Shown here in pieces: positions 16,979 to 24,605 of a DNA stretch of 32,848 bases (positions within the stretch are counted from its first letter, which is position 1; each line of letters begins with the position of its first letter). Location: contig CALMDO010000306.1 of the NCBI GenBank assembly GCA_937862805.1, positions 1 through 32,848 on the forward strand. Reading direction: 5' to 3'. A program made the position numbers and the translations under genes. A model generated the notes under the pieces. That model was given only the letters and a program-made list of their open reading frames with translations. It searched no databases and was not told the DNA's origin. Origin of the DNA: an uncultured Bacteroidota bacterium (GTDB lineage: Bacteria > Bacteroidota > Bacteroidia > Bacteroidales > FEN-979).

Positions 16979-19900
16979 CCACCACCTTCTCTGTCTTACG
17001 CTCATGGCCGTAACTGACCGTTACGAAATAGATTCCTCCGGCTGAACTGGTGAGATCCAATGACAGGGTGGGATGATTTTCATCGACCGTTTGAACCGTC
17101 GCCAATATTCTGGTTCCCAGCGCATTGTACACCTCTACGGTAACTTTTGTATCTTTAATTACAGGCAGAGAGAGGTTGAACCACCCCTTACCGGGATTGG
17201 GATAGATGCGGAGATCTGAGGCGGAGGGCAGGTTGACTTCCGGTGAAGTGGTATTTTTTACCATTCTTATGTCGAGCGGAATGGCATTGTAGTCAAACCA
17301 CTGTCCTTCAGCGGGAGCCGAGGTCCAGTCAAGCGCGGGGATTCCATCCGAATGGCGCTCGAAAAGAAGCCGGCAAAGGGTTCCCTCAACAGAGACTGGG
17401 GCCACATCACCGGCCCAGAGAAAGGCCAGCAGACCCGGTTCAGGTTGAGCAATCATCACCTCTTCCAATCCGGGTTGCCAATCGGTTGCCTCCAGGAAAG
17501 TCATTTGCAATGGATTATAGCGCAGCGAAAATTGGAAAGCGCCAACTTCGGGAATTGCAGTGATTTCAAGGGGAATGGCTATTTTCCCGACCGCTGCGTT
17601 GGCCGGGAGGTTCAGGGTCAGAGTACCGTCAGGTGAAGGGTTCCCCGGATTTGCCGGGTTGCTGGTTCCGGCAAGATTGTCGGCCGCTGTCAGGGTATAA
17701 GAAGCATTGGCATCGCCATAGATGATCCCGTTAAAATTTTGTACTACATTGCTGCCGCTCATGGTGACCGGTTGGTTGTTGAACAACCAGTCGCCTGTCG
17801 GGAAAGAGTTGATAACCGCCACGATCCGTTTCTTGATCAACAACACGTCGGATGCGGTGAGGGTACCGCTGGCGTTGACATCTCCGCAGGCCAGGAAGAT
17901 GCCGTAAAGCTGCGAAATGTTGGCAATGTGTTTACGGAAAAGCAAAACATCGGCCGCTGAAACTCCATCCCAGTCTTTGTCAGTAATCGCTTCCAGTGTG
18001 TAATTTCCGTCGTTCACACCGGCAAAGGAATAGGCTCCGGCGTTATCGGTCACGGTAGTGGCGACAACTGTTCCCGATGCATTTTTTAGTTTAACGGTCA
18101 CGTCGTTGATCGGTGTGTTGGTGGGATTGGGATAGCTGATCAATCCGCTGAGGGTATGTCCCGTTGTTCCGCCTTCACAGGCCAGGCTGGCGGCCCAGCC
18201 GATTTGGTTCACCGATCCGTCGGAGGTGAACTTGAAAGTAAGGGCCCCGGTTGCATTGGAGGCAGTGATGGTGCCCGGGTTGCTCCCTCCGTTGAAAGGA
18301 CTGCCGGCAACCTGCGGGGCAGAGACGGAATTACCGTTGTAAATATAGAGAAAGTCGTAGTCGCTCTCGGTTTCAAACTGTGAAAAGGTGATTTTCAGCA
18401 TAGCGCCCGGGGTGGCCGGGTTGATGACCATCACCTTGTTTTCGTTGTTGGAATAGTTGGCTGAAGGTCCGCCTGAATCGAAGAAGTTACCGACACACGT
18501 TGTAATGGTACCATTGGCTATCAGGATGTTTTGGGCCACGGTGATGTAATCGGTTTTCAGCAATGTCTGGTTGTTCGTCCCGTCGGAGATGGTGAGCGAT
18601 ACATCGTAGGTACCCGCGGCAGCCCAGGTCACGACCGGGTTGGGATCGGTAGAGGTCGCCGGATTACCGCCTTCAAAGCTCCACTCCCAGGAAACCGGGT
18701 TCCCGCACGAGAGATCAGAAAAATGGACCTGTTCACCGAAGGTCACCGCCACTTTATCGGCTGAAAATTCGGGATGCAATCCCCCGAAGGAATTGAGCTG
18801 GACATTCAGGATAGTTGTATTGAGGTCGGTAACGCTGACCCCGGTTAAGGTCTTGGATTGATAACAGGGGGCAGAGAAGGTCACGCTGTAAGTACCATTT
18901 TTGATGGGGCGGTGGTAATCGCCGTTTAAGGGTGAAGACCATACCTGGGAGCTGTCGGCATCATGGTTGTTGATAAAGACCTTGGCCTGCAGAGGCATCC
19001 CGCTGAGCGAATCGGTGATAACGCCCTGTATTCCGTAACGGCTCTGATCGATGTAATTGAGCAATGAGCGGTAGTTATAATTCCAATGGGCGACCAGTTG
19101 GCTCGCGGGCAGAAGCTTGGTATTGGAAATTTCGATGGTCACTTCCCGGCAATGCCTGAAGTAATTCATATAATCCTGTCTTCCTCCGTTCACTTCATAC
19201 CAGGCGTATCCATTGGTGATTCCATTGTCATAGTCGCTCATGTAGCCGCCGCCTGCATGGATATGGACAGTATCCGCGTACTGCCGGCCGACATAGACCC
19301 ACCAGTTGTTATCGGGGTGATGCCGTGACCAGGTATCCCAGGGGTAGTTGAAAACTTCTGCGCCTCCATGGAAATTAGCTGCCATCACGAAATGGTGTTC
19401 TCCGGCAAAATTCATGAAAGCCACTGTTTCCGGCTGCCAGGGATTGCCGTCGGGATGTTGGCCGTCCTGAGGATCAGGATAGTTCCGGTTCATGTCAATT
19501 CCGTTGAAATTGCCGCGGGTAGCGCCATTCACGGTATTGTCTCCTCCGGCGTAGGTCCCGTCGGGATTGGACAGCGGGTTGATCCATATTTCGGTATTGT
19601 TGATCATATCGGTGATACGGGGATCGCTTCCGTAATTGAGCAACAGGTAATCCATCAGGTGTAGCATCAGCACGTAGCCGGTCGTTTCATCTCCGTGAAT
19701 AGAGGAGGTATAGAGAAATTCGGGTTCCCCCTCATTGTCGTTTACGTTATCGGAAATCTTGGCAGCGAGCAATAAACGACCGGTAATTGAGGTACCGATC
19801 GTGTCGATCCTGCAGAGGCCCGGATAGGTTGCCTGAAACTGGCTCATCAGGTTGAGATAGGCTGAATAGGTGGGATAAAAATTCCATTCGGTGCGTTCTT

Positions 19901-20219
19901 TCAGGTTCACCTTGTCTTTCATCAAGGGATGGATCAGATCTCCGGGATTGGTAAGTAAAGTATAAGGATACCCCAGCGCCGCAAATTTCTCCATCTGTTG
20001 AAGATTGGCGTAAGCCCAAACGGTATCGCCTTTCAACTGGTCGATCGAAAGTATTTTGGTGAGTTGTTGGATCTCCTTTTTTTCGTGGATCAGAAAACGG
20101 AAATACCTTTCTTTTTTTACTTTGAATAACTCCGATACGGAGGTTTCTTTACCTCCCTGTGCATTGACCAGTACAAACGAGCAGAGGAGAACGCAAACGA
20201 TCGCCAGACGAGATTTCAT
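16971..20219 (-). CDS. Secreted multidomain M14 zinc carboxypeptidase with T9SS sorting domain
   Basis: The product has 1082 residues. The order is: signal peptide (1-20, ending VLVNA); M14 peptidase (~112-392) with zinc ligands H175 and E178 in SIHGDE and H284 in NFHGG, R245 in MNRNYP, and catalytic E363 in EVTIEIS; a carboxypeptidase-regulatory-like domain (~396-474); a PKD domain (~483-563); a CUB-like domain (~570-682); a second regulatory-like domain (~686-745); dockerin-type EF repeats (DKDWDGVSAADVLL at 747-760, GDVNASGTLTASDVLL at 779-794, and a weaker GDANASYTLTAAD at 835-847); a cohesin-like domain (~865-975); and a type A T9SS tail (IYPNPGKGWF...GIYFVTV...KTEKVVVN, 1005-1082). It should digest extracellular peptides. 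It starts 19 bp after fabH and may be read from that operon. Confidence 0.92.
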   Translation of the reverse strand: MKSRLAIVCVLLCSFVLVNAQGGKETSVSELFKVKKERYFRFLIHEKKEIQQLTKILSIDQLKGDTVWAYANLQQMEKFAALGYPYTLLTNPGDLIHPLMKDKVNLKERTEWNFYPTYSAYLNLMSQFQATYPGLCRIDTIGTSITGRLLLAAKISDNVNDNEGEPEFLYTSSIHGDETTGYVLMLHLMDYLLLNYGSDPRITDMINNTEIWINPLSNPDGTYAGGDNTVNGATRGNFNGIDMNRNYPDPQDGQHPDGNPWQPETVAFMNFAGEHHFVMAANFHGGAEVFNYPWDTWSRHHPDNNWWVYVGRQYADTVHIHAGGGYMSDYDNGITNGYAWYEVNGGRQDYMNYFRHCREVTIEISNTKLLPASQLVAHWNYNYRSLLNYIDQSRYGIQGVITDSLSGMPLQAKVFINNHDADSSQVWSSPLNGDYHRPIKNGTYSVTFSAPCYQSKTLTGVSVTDLNTTILNVQLNSFGGLHPEFSADKVAVTFGEQVHFSDLSCGNPVSWEWSFEGGNPATSTDPNPVVTWAAAGTYDVSLTISDGTNNQTLLKTDYITVAQNILIANGTITTCVGNFFDSGGPSANYSNNENKVMVINPATPGAMLKITFSQFETESDYDFLYIYNGNSVSAPQVAGSPFNGGSNPGTITASNATGALTFKFTSDGSVNQIGWAASLACEGGTTGHTLSGLISYPNPTNTPINDVTVKLKNASGTVVATTVTDNAGAYSFAGVNDGNYTLEAITDKDWDGVSAADVLLFRKHIANISQLYGIFLACGDVNASGTLTASDVLLIKKRIVAVINSFPTGDWLFNNQPVTMSGSNVVQNFNGIIYGDANASYTLTAADNLAGTSNPANPGNPSPDGTLTLNLPANAAVGKIAIPLEITAIPEVGAFQFSLRYNPLQMTFLEATDWQPGLEEVMIAQPEPGLLAFLWAGDVAPVSVEGTLCRLLFERHSDGIPALDWTSAPAEGQWFDYNAIPLDIRMVKNTTSPEVNLPSASDLRIYPNPGKGWFNLSLPVIKDTKVTVEVYNALGTRILATVQTVDENHPTLSLDLTSSAGGIYFVTVSYGHERKTEKVVVN

Positions 20220-20238
20220 ATTGTTGATTTTTTATTGG

Positions 20239-21222
20239 TTAAATGCTCCACTTAATCCAGATGCTGCCCCAGGTAAATCCTCCTCCGAAAGCGGCCAGGA
20301 TGATGTTGTCGGCCTTTTTCAGTTTTTTCTCCCATTCCCAGAGGCAGAGGGGGATGGTGGCGCAGGTGGTGTTGCCGTATCTTTCGATGTTGATCATAAC
20401 CTGTTCTTTACTCACTCCCATGCGGCGGGCGGTAGCTTCGATGATCCTCAGGTTGGCCTGGTGGGGAACCAGGTAGGCTATCTCTTTGCTTGTCAGGTTG
20501 TTGCGTTCCATGATTTCGGCGGCCACATCAGCCATCTTTGTTACGGCAAATTTGAAGACGGGTTGTCCTTCCTGATAAACGAAATGTTCTTTTGCGTCGA
20601 TGGTTTCATGGGAGGATGGTTTGATCGAACCGCCTGCTTTCATGTGGAGATGAACCCGGCCGGAGCCGTCGGTTTGAAGGATGGAATCCATGATCCCGGT
20701 ACCGTCGGTGGTGGGTTCCAGGAGGATTGCGCCGGCTGCGTCACCGAAAAGGATGCAGGTCTCCCGGTTGGTATAGTCGGTGATGGAAGACATTTTATCG
20801 GCTCCGACCACGATGACCTTTTTACAGCTCCCTGTCTCGATAAACCTGGAAGCGGCGACCAGGGCATAGATCAGTCCGGAACAGGCTGCGTTGAGATCAT
20901 AACTGAAGGCGTTGCGGATTCCGGTTTTATCACTGATAATGTTGGCCGTGGCTGGGAAAAGCATATCCGGGGTGACGGTGGCGCAGATCAGCAAATCGAT
21001 CTCTTCGGGCCGTGTGCCGGTCTTTTCCAGTAAACCTTTTACCGCTTCTGCCCCCATATCGGAGGTTCCCAATCCTTCACCCTTCAGGATGTGTCGTTCA
21101 CGAATACCGGTGCGGGTGATGATCCACTCATCCGAAGTTTCCACCATTGATTCCAACTCTTTATTATTCAGTATATAAGGAGGAACCCAGGCATGGATCC
21201 CGCTAATTTTGGCTCTGATCAT
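20239..21222 (-). CDS. fabH: 3-oxoacyl-[ACP] synthase III
   Basis: The 327-residue enzyme joins acetyl-CoA to malonyl-ACP to start fatty acid synthesis. The catalytic triad is intact: C114 in NAACSG, H255 in VPHQAN and N285 in YGNTTCAT. Supporting elements are TSDEWIITRTGIRERH near residue 30, FGDAAGAILLE and the C-terminal GGGFTWGS. It lies 11 bp after plsX in the order yceD-rpmF-plsX-fabH, which is conserved in many bacteria. Confidence 0.97.
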   Translation of the reverse strand: MIRAKISGIHAWVPPYILNNKELESMVETSDEWIITRTGIRERHILKGEGLGTSDMGAEAVKGLLEKTGTRPEEIDLLICATVTPDMLFPATANIISDKTGIRNAFSYDLNAACSGLIYALVAASRFIETGSCKKVIVVGADKMSSITDYTNRETCILFGDAAGAILLEPTTDGTGIMDSILQTDGSGRVHLHMKAGGSIKPSSHETIDAKEHFVYQEGQPVFKFAVTKMADVAAEIMERNNLTSKEIAYLVPHQANLRIIEATARRMGVSKEQVMINIERYGNTTCATIPLCLWEWEKKLKKADNIILAAFGGGFTWGSIWIKWSI

Positions 21223-21233
21223 TGCATTGAAAT

Positions 21234-22193
21234 TTAGAGATTGGTAAGAGAATAGGGTTCCAGCGCGTGTTTGATTTTCTGGTAGAGTTTTGCCTCATGT
21301 ACTTCCTTGCTCATCAGTATCATACGACGAATGGCCTGACCGTTGGAAATGCCATGGCCAACCAGCACAGTGGAGTTGATCCCCAGGATGGGAGAACCGC
21401 CATAATTTTCGTAGTTGAACCGGTCCAGATAAGGATCTTTGATTCCCCGTTTGACAAAGGTGCGATACATGGCCTCAATTTGTTTGAGGACAATGTTTCC
21501 GACAAAGCCGTCGCAAACGATCACATCGACGGCATCGCGAAACAGTTCACGCCCTTCTACATTTCCGATAAAATGAAAATCTTTGGAATCTTTCATCAGT
21601 TGGAAGGCGCTCTGGGTGGTCAGACTCCCTTTTTTTTCTTCGGAACCGATGTTCAGCAAACCGACCCTGGGGTTTTTAACATGAAAAACATGTTCTGCAA
21701 ACAGGGAGCCCAGCAAACCAAATTGGTACATCACATCGGGTTTGGCATCGGGATTAGTTCCCACGTCGATCAGGATGGTTGCCCCCCCGTTTTCTTTGGG
21801 AATATAGGCAGGTGAGCTGGGGCGAATCACCCCCTGGATGACATTGACAGAATAGATCGACCCGACCAGCATAGCCCCGCTGCTCCCGGCGCTTGCAAAA
21901 GCCTGGATTTCCTTATGTTTGAGAAGACGAAACCCGACAGCAATGCTTGAATTGGGCTTTTTGACAAGGGCTTTGGTAGGATGTTCATCCATTTCTATCA
22001 GATCCGGTGCATCGACGATGTCGAATAACGACGGATTTGTCTTTTCTTCATGCAGATAGGAATGGATGACCTTCTTGTCACCGATCAGTACGATCCTGTC
22101 GGATTCGGGAAGTTCTTTCTGCGCCATGATAGCGCCCTGCATTGTGGCTTTTGGAGCAAAATCACCCCCTGAAACATCAAGACCGATTTTCAT
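21234..22193 (-). CDS. plsX: Phosphate acyltransferase PlsX
   Basis: The 319-residue protein begins MKIGLDVSGGDFAPKATMQG, the PlsX nucleotide-like binding motif. It also has ASAGSSGAML, ATILIDVGTNPDAKP, RVGLLNIGSEEKKG, NVEGRELFRDAVDVIVCDGFVGNIVLK (written here in parts of known PlsX blocks) and a closing GHGISNGQAIRRM. It converts acyl-ACP to acyl-phosphate for phospholipid synthesis. It is encoded between rpmF and fabH. The 108 bp separating it from rpmF hold nothing recognisable. Confidence 0.96.
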   Translation of the reverse strand: MKIGLDVSGGDFAPKATMQGAIMAQKELPESDRIVLIGDKKVIHSYLHEEKTNPSLFDIVDAPDLIEMDEHPTKALVKKPNSSIAVGFRLLKHKEIQAFASAGSSGAMLVGSIYSVNVIQGVIRPSSPAYIPKENGGATILIDVGTNPDAKPDVMYQFGLLGSLFAEHVFHVKNPRVGLLNIGSEEKKGSLTTQSAFQLMKDSKDFHFIGNVEGRELFRDAVDVIVCDGFVGNIVLKQIEAMYRTFVKRGIKDPYLDRFNYENYGGSPILGINSTVLVGHGISNGQAIRRMILMSKEVHEAKLYQKIKHALEPYSLTNL

Positions 22194-22301
22194 GAGAAGA
22201 ACATTTCTGGTTCAGCGGTCAAATGGAACATTCCTGATTCAATGATTCTACGGGTGTCGCAATCATCGCCGGATATTCCACAGGTCAAAAATTTCGTGAC
22301 A

Positions 22302-22487
22302 CTATTCGGCAGTTGCTTTTGCAATGGCCTGTTTTCCGCGGTAATAACCGCACTCCCCGCAAACCCGGTGATAGAGAACAGGCGCTCCGCAATTGGAACA
22401 GATGATGGTGGTACGGGCAACTGCTTTGTCATGGGTTCTGCGTTTATCCCGGCGGGTAGTAGAAATTTTGTGTTTTGGATGTGGCAT
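22302..22487 (-). CDS. rpmF: 50S ribosomal protein L32
   Basis: The 61-residue protein begins MPHPKHKISTTRRDKRR and has the zinc ribbon CSNCGAP...CGECGYYRGK, four cysteines typical of the zinc-binding L32 form. It is a small protein of the large ribosomal subunit. It lies 33 bp after yceD, an arrangement found across bacteria. Confidence 0.97.
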   Translation of the reverse strand: MPHPKHKISTTRRDKRRTHDKAVARTTIICSNCGAPVLYHRVCGECGYYRGKQAIAKATAE

Positions 22488-22520
22488 AATAAATCAGGTA
22501 TTAGAAATTTGAATTAAATA

Positions 22521-23066
22521 TCAAGGATTTGTATTTTCTTCCGGATCAGTCTTCAGCTTCTTCAGAACCTCCCATCGCGGATCAGGTAAGTGGTTTTCAC
22601 TGAGTTCTTTCAGTTTTTTCAGGATTTCAGGATTACATTGCTTTTCCACGCGGCCGTCCTCCGGATGAACCCGGCGCGCCGGAAGTAAAAGGAAGATGTA
22701 CTCATAGAAAAAAGGCGCAAGGTTAATTTTTCCGGCTGTTTCCGGTACAACTTGCACCTCCTCACTCTCCTCCATGTAACGGTCGCCCAACTTGACGATC
22801 AACCGTTCTTCACCGGATACCGGTATCTCCACCGGTTCATTACACCGATCGCACCGCACGCTCACCTTCCCTTCAATGGCAAAATGAAAATCCATCATCC
22901 GCTCCTCTTTGACCATCAGTACCCTGGCTGCAACCCTGCCATCCAGGATGTCCTCTGATCCCGAGTTTTCAAAGAACAAATGATCAAACTCAAAATCAAA
23001 AAGATGTTCCCCCGGTTTCAGGCCGGTGAACATAACTTCGTATTGCCCTTCTGAATTCAACTGCAC
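22521..23066 (-). CDS. yceD: DUF177/YceD-family protein (23S rRNA accumulation)
   Basis: The 181-residue protein has the DUF177 core: VSVRCDRCNEPVEIPVSGEERL with the CxxC pair, then an acidic segment. E. coli YceD is needed for normal 23S rRNA levels. The start is GTG 23066, since no ATG is available and the upstream -7 box (23087-23080) lies 13 bp before it. It is the first gene of the yceD-rpmF-plsX-fabH operon. Confidence 0.88.
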   Translation of the reverse strand: MQLNSEGQYEVMFTGLKPGEHLFDFEFDHLFFENSGSEDILDGRVAARVLMVKEERMMDFHFAIEGKVSVRCDRCNEPVEIPVSGEERLIVKLGDRYMEESEEVQVVPETAGKINLAPFFYEYIFLLLPARRVHPEDGRVEKQCNPEILKKLKELSENHLPDPRWEVLKKLKTDPEENTNP

Positions 23067-23079
23067 TGCAAAAAGATTG

Positions 23080-23111
23080 CAAAATTAAAAATTAATTTGG
23101 TGATTACCAAA
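23080..23111 (-). promoter_or_regulatory. Promoter of the yceD-rpmF-plsX-fabH operon
   Basis: On the minus strand TTTG (23111-23108), a 20-bp spacer and TAATTTTG (23087-23080) form a consensus Bacteroidota promoter 13 bp before the yceD GTG. Confidence 0.75.
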
Positions 23112-23112
23112 T
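23095..23112. promoter_or_regulatory. 18-bp palindrome overlapping the operon promoter (candidate operator)
   Basis: ATTTGGT (23095-23101), spacer GATT and ACCAAAT (23106-23112) form a perfect 7-bp inverted repeat. It covers the -33 element of the yceD operon and lies 14 bp before the -7 box of the divergent proline dehydrogenase gene. A dimeric repressor bound here would block the fatty-acid operon. Confidence 0.55.
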
Positions 23113-23125
23113 CACTATTTCAATT

Positions 23126-23133
23126 TACCTTTG
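23126..23133 (+). promoter_or_regulatory. -7 box of the proline dehydrogenase gene
   Basis: TACCTTTG matches TAnnTTTG and lies 34 bp before the ATG at 23168. No TTTG occurs at 19-21 bp; the nearest is 26 bp upstream, inside the palindrome. Confidence 0.45.
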
Positions 23134-23167
23134 TCCTGAATATTAACCAACTAAATCAGCCGCCCCC

Positions 23168-24079
23168 ATGTTCAACAAAATGATCACACGGTTGTTGCCG
23201 GTGATGCCCAAGAAATTGGTATGGATCTTCTCGAAAAAATACATTGCCGGAGAAACCCTCGACGATGCCATCCGCGTATGCCGCGAACTGAATGCCATGA
23301 AGATTCGTTTCACCTTAGACCTTTTGGGCGAATTCATCACCCGGCTGGATGAAGCCACCGCCAATAAAGAGGCCTACCTGGCCATCATCGACCGCGTCGA
23401 GAGCGAGAAAATCGACGGGAACTACTCCCTCAAACCCACCAGCTTCGGTTTATTGCTCGATGAAGAGGTATGCTATCGCAACATCCGCGAAATCGTGGCC
23501 AAAGCAGCGTCGCACAACAATTTTATCCGCATCGACATGGAGGATTCTCAATGTACTGATAAGGAGATAACCCTCTTCCGGCGACTGAAAGCAGAATTTC
23601 CCCGCCATGTCGGACTGGTGGTACAGGCCTACCTCCACCGCACCTTCGACGATCTGAAAAAACTTCAGGATCTCCATACCCCCGCCACTCCGCTGAACTT
23701 CCGCCTCTGCAAAGGCATCTATGTAGAACCTGCCACCATTGCCTACAAACAATATGAAACGATCAACCAACACTACCTCCAAGACCTCGATTACCTCTTC
23801 GGACAGGGGAATTACCCCGGGATTGCAACCCATGACAAACACCTGGTAGCAGGAGTTTACCAATTGATCGAAAAACACCACCTTCATCCCGACCAATACG
23901 AATTTCAAATGCTCTACGGAGTAACTCCGGAACTCCGTAGATCAATCGTTGAAAAAGGACACCCCATGCGGGTTTACGTCCCCTTCGGAAAAGATTGGTT
24001 CGGCTATTCCACCCGCCGCCTGAAAGAAAATCCTAAAATTGCTTCCGACATCATCAAAGCATTGATCTTTAAAGGATAA
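23168..24079 (+). CDS. Proline dehydrogenase
   Basis: The 303-residue monofunctional enzyme has the length of the short PRODH family. It is an FAD-dependent TIM barrel that oxidises proline to pyrroline-5-carboxylate and passes electrons to quinone. Recognisable blocks are NYSLKPTSFGLLLDEE, FIRIDMEDS, GLVVQAYLHRT, FRLCKGIYVEP, GIATHDKHLV, QYEFQMLYGV, MRVYVPFGKDWFGYSTRRL and ENP, the last being the active-site arginine pair plus RLKENP. No delta-1-pyrroline-5-carboxylate dehydrogenase is adjacent. It is divergent from yceD across a shared regulatory region. Confidence 0.93.
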   Translation: MFNKMITRLLPVMPKKLVWIFSKKYIAGETLDDAIRVCRELNAMKIRFTLDLLGEFITRLDEATANKEAYLAIIDRVESEKIDGNYSLKPTSFGLLLDEEVCYRNIREIVAKAASHNNFIRIDMEDSQCTDKEITLFRRLKAEFPRHVGLVVQAYLHRTFDDLKKLQDLHTPATPLNFRLCKGIYVEPATIAYKQYETINQHYLQDLDYLFGQGNYPGIATHDKHLVAGVYQLIEKHHLHPDQYEFQMLYGVTPELRRSIVEKGHPMRVYVPFGKDWFGYSTRRLKENPKIASDIIKALIFKG

Positions 24080-24140
24080 TTCTGTGAAACCGGTCTTTTC
24101 TCCGGTGTCTTTCCCAAAAAAATCGTTATAAAATTAAAAT

Positions 24141-24167
24141 ATTAGTTGACAAACTAATGTTTTAGTT
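24141..24167. promoter_or_regulatory. Three-half-site operator for the BlaI-type repressor
   Basis: ATTAGTT (24141-24147), gaca, AACTAAT (24152-24158), then after tgtt a further TTAGTT (24162-24167) make two overlapping inverted repeats with equal 4-bp spacers. They fill the gap between the -33 and -7 elements of the repressor's own promoter, as expected for autoregulation. Confidence 0.65.
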
Positions 24168-24176
24168 GTATCTTTG
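24146..24176 (+). promoter_or_regulatory. Promoter of the blaI-like/M56 operon
   Basis: TTG at 24146-24148, a 20-bp spacer and TATCTTTG at 24169-24176 fit the Bacteroidota pattern. The ATG follows at 24195. Confidence 0.65.
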
Positions 24177-24194
24177 TACGCTCAATGATTATTT

Positions 24195-24605
24195 ATGATG
24201 AAAAAAGAAAAACCAAAACCCAGAGAACTTACCCGCGCCGAAGAACAAGTAATGCAGGCCCTCTGGAAAATTGAAAAAGGAATGGTACACGACATCCTGG
24301 ATCATTTTCCGGAGCCAAAACCGGCTTACAACACCGTCTCCACCATCACCCGTATCCTGGAACAAAAAGGTTTCGTGGGTCATAAAGCATATGGGCGAAC
24401 CCACGAATATTATCCCCTGATCTCACGCGTCGAGTACACCCGTGGTTACCTGAGTAATTTCCTGCAAAACTATTTCGGCAATTCATTTCATTCGCTGGCA
24501 TCCTTTTTCGCGCGCGAGGAGAAACCTTCGCTCGCCGAACTGGAAGAGATCCGGGAACTTATCAACAAAGAGATCAATCATCAAAAAAAGAGAAGCCATG
24601 AATGA
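24195..24605 (+). CDS. BlaI/MecI-family transcriptional repressor
   Basis: The 136-residue protein has a winged-helix DNA-binding domain: LTRAEEQVMQALWKIEKGMVHDI, NTVSTITRILEQKGFVGHK, then RTHEYYPL. A C-terminal dimerisation helix region (FFAREEKPSLAELEEI) follows. BlaI-type repressors are inactivated by a partner membrane protease, here the M56 protein encoded next, whose ATG at 24598 overlaps the last 8 bp of this gene. Two in-frame ATGs (24195 and 24198) are possible starts. Palindromes at its promoter point to self-control. Confidence 0.93.
   Translation: MMKKEKPKPRELTRAEEQVMQALWKIEKGMVHDILDHFPEPKPAYNTVSTITRILEQKGFVGHKAYGRTHEYYPLISRVEYTRGYLSNFLQNYFGNSFHSLASFFAREEKPSLAELEEIRELINKEINHQKKRSHE

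Noticed and set aside
24085-24110. Terminator after proline dehydrogenase (ACCGG...CCGGT)
   Set aside because: The stem is only 5 bp with an 8-nt loop and no T-run follows, so it is too weak to call.
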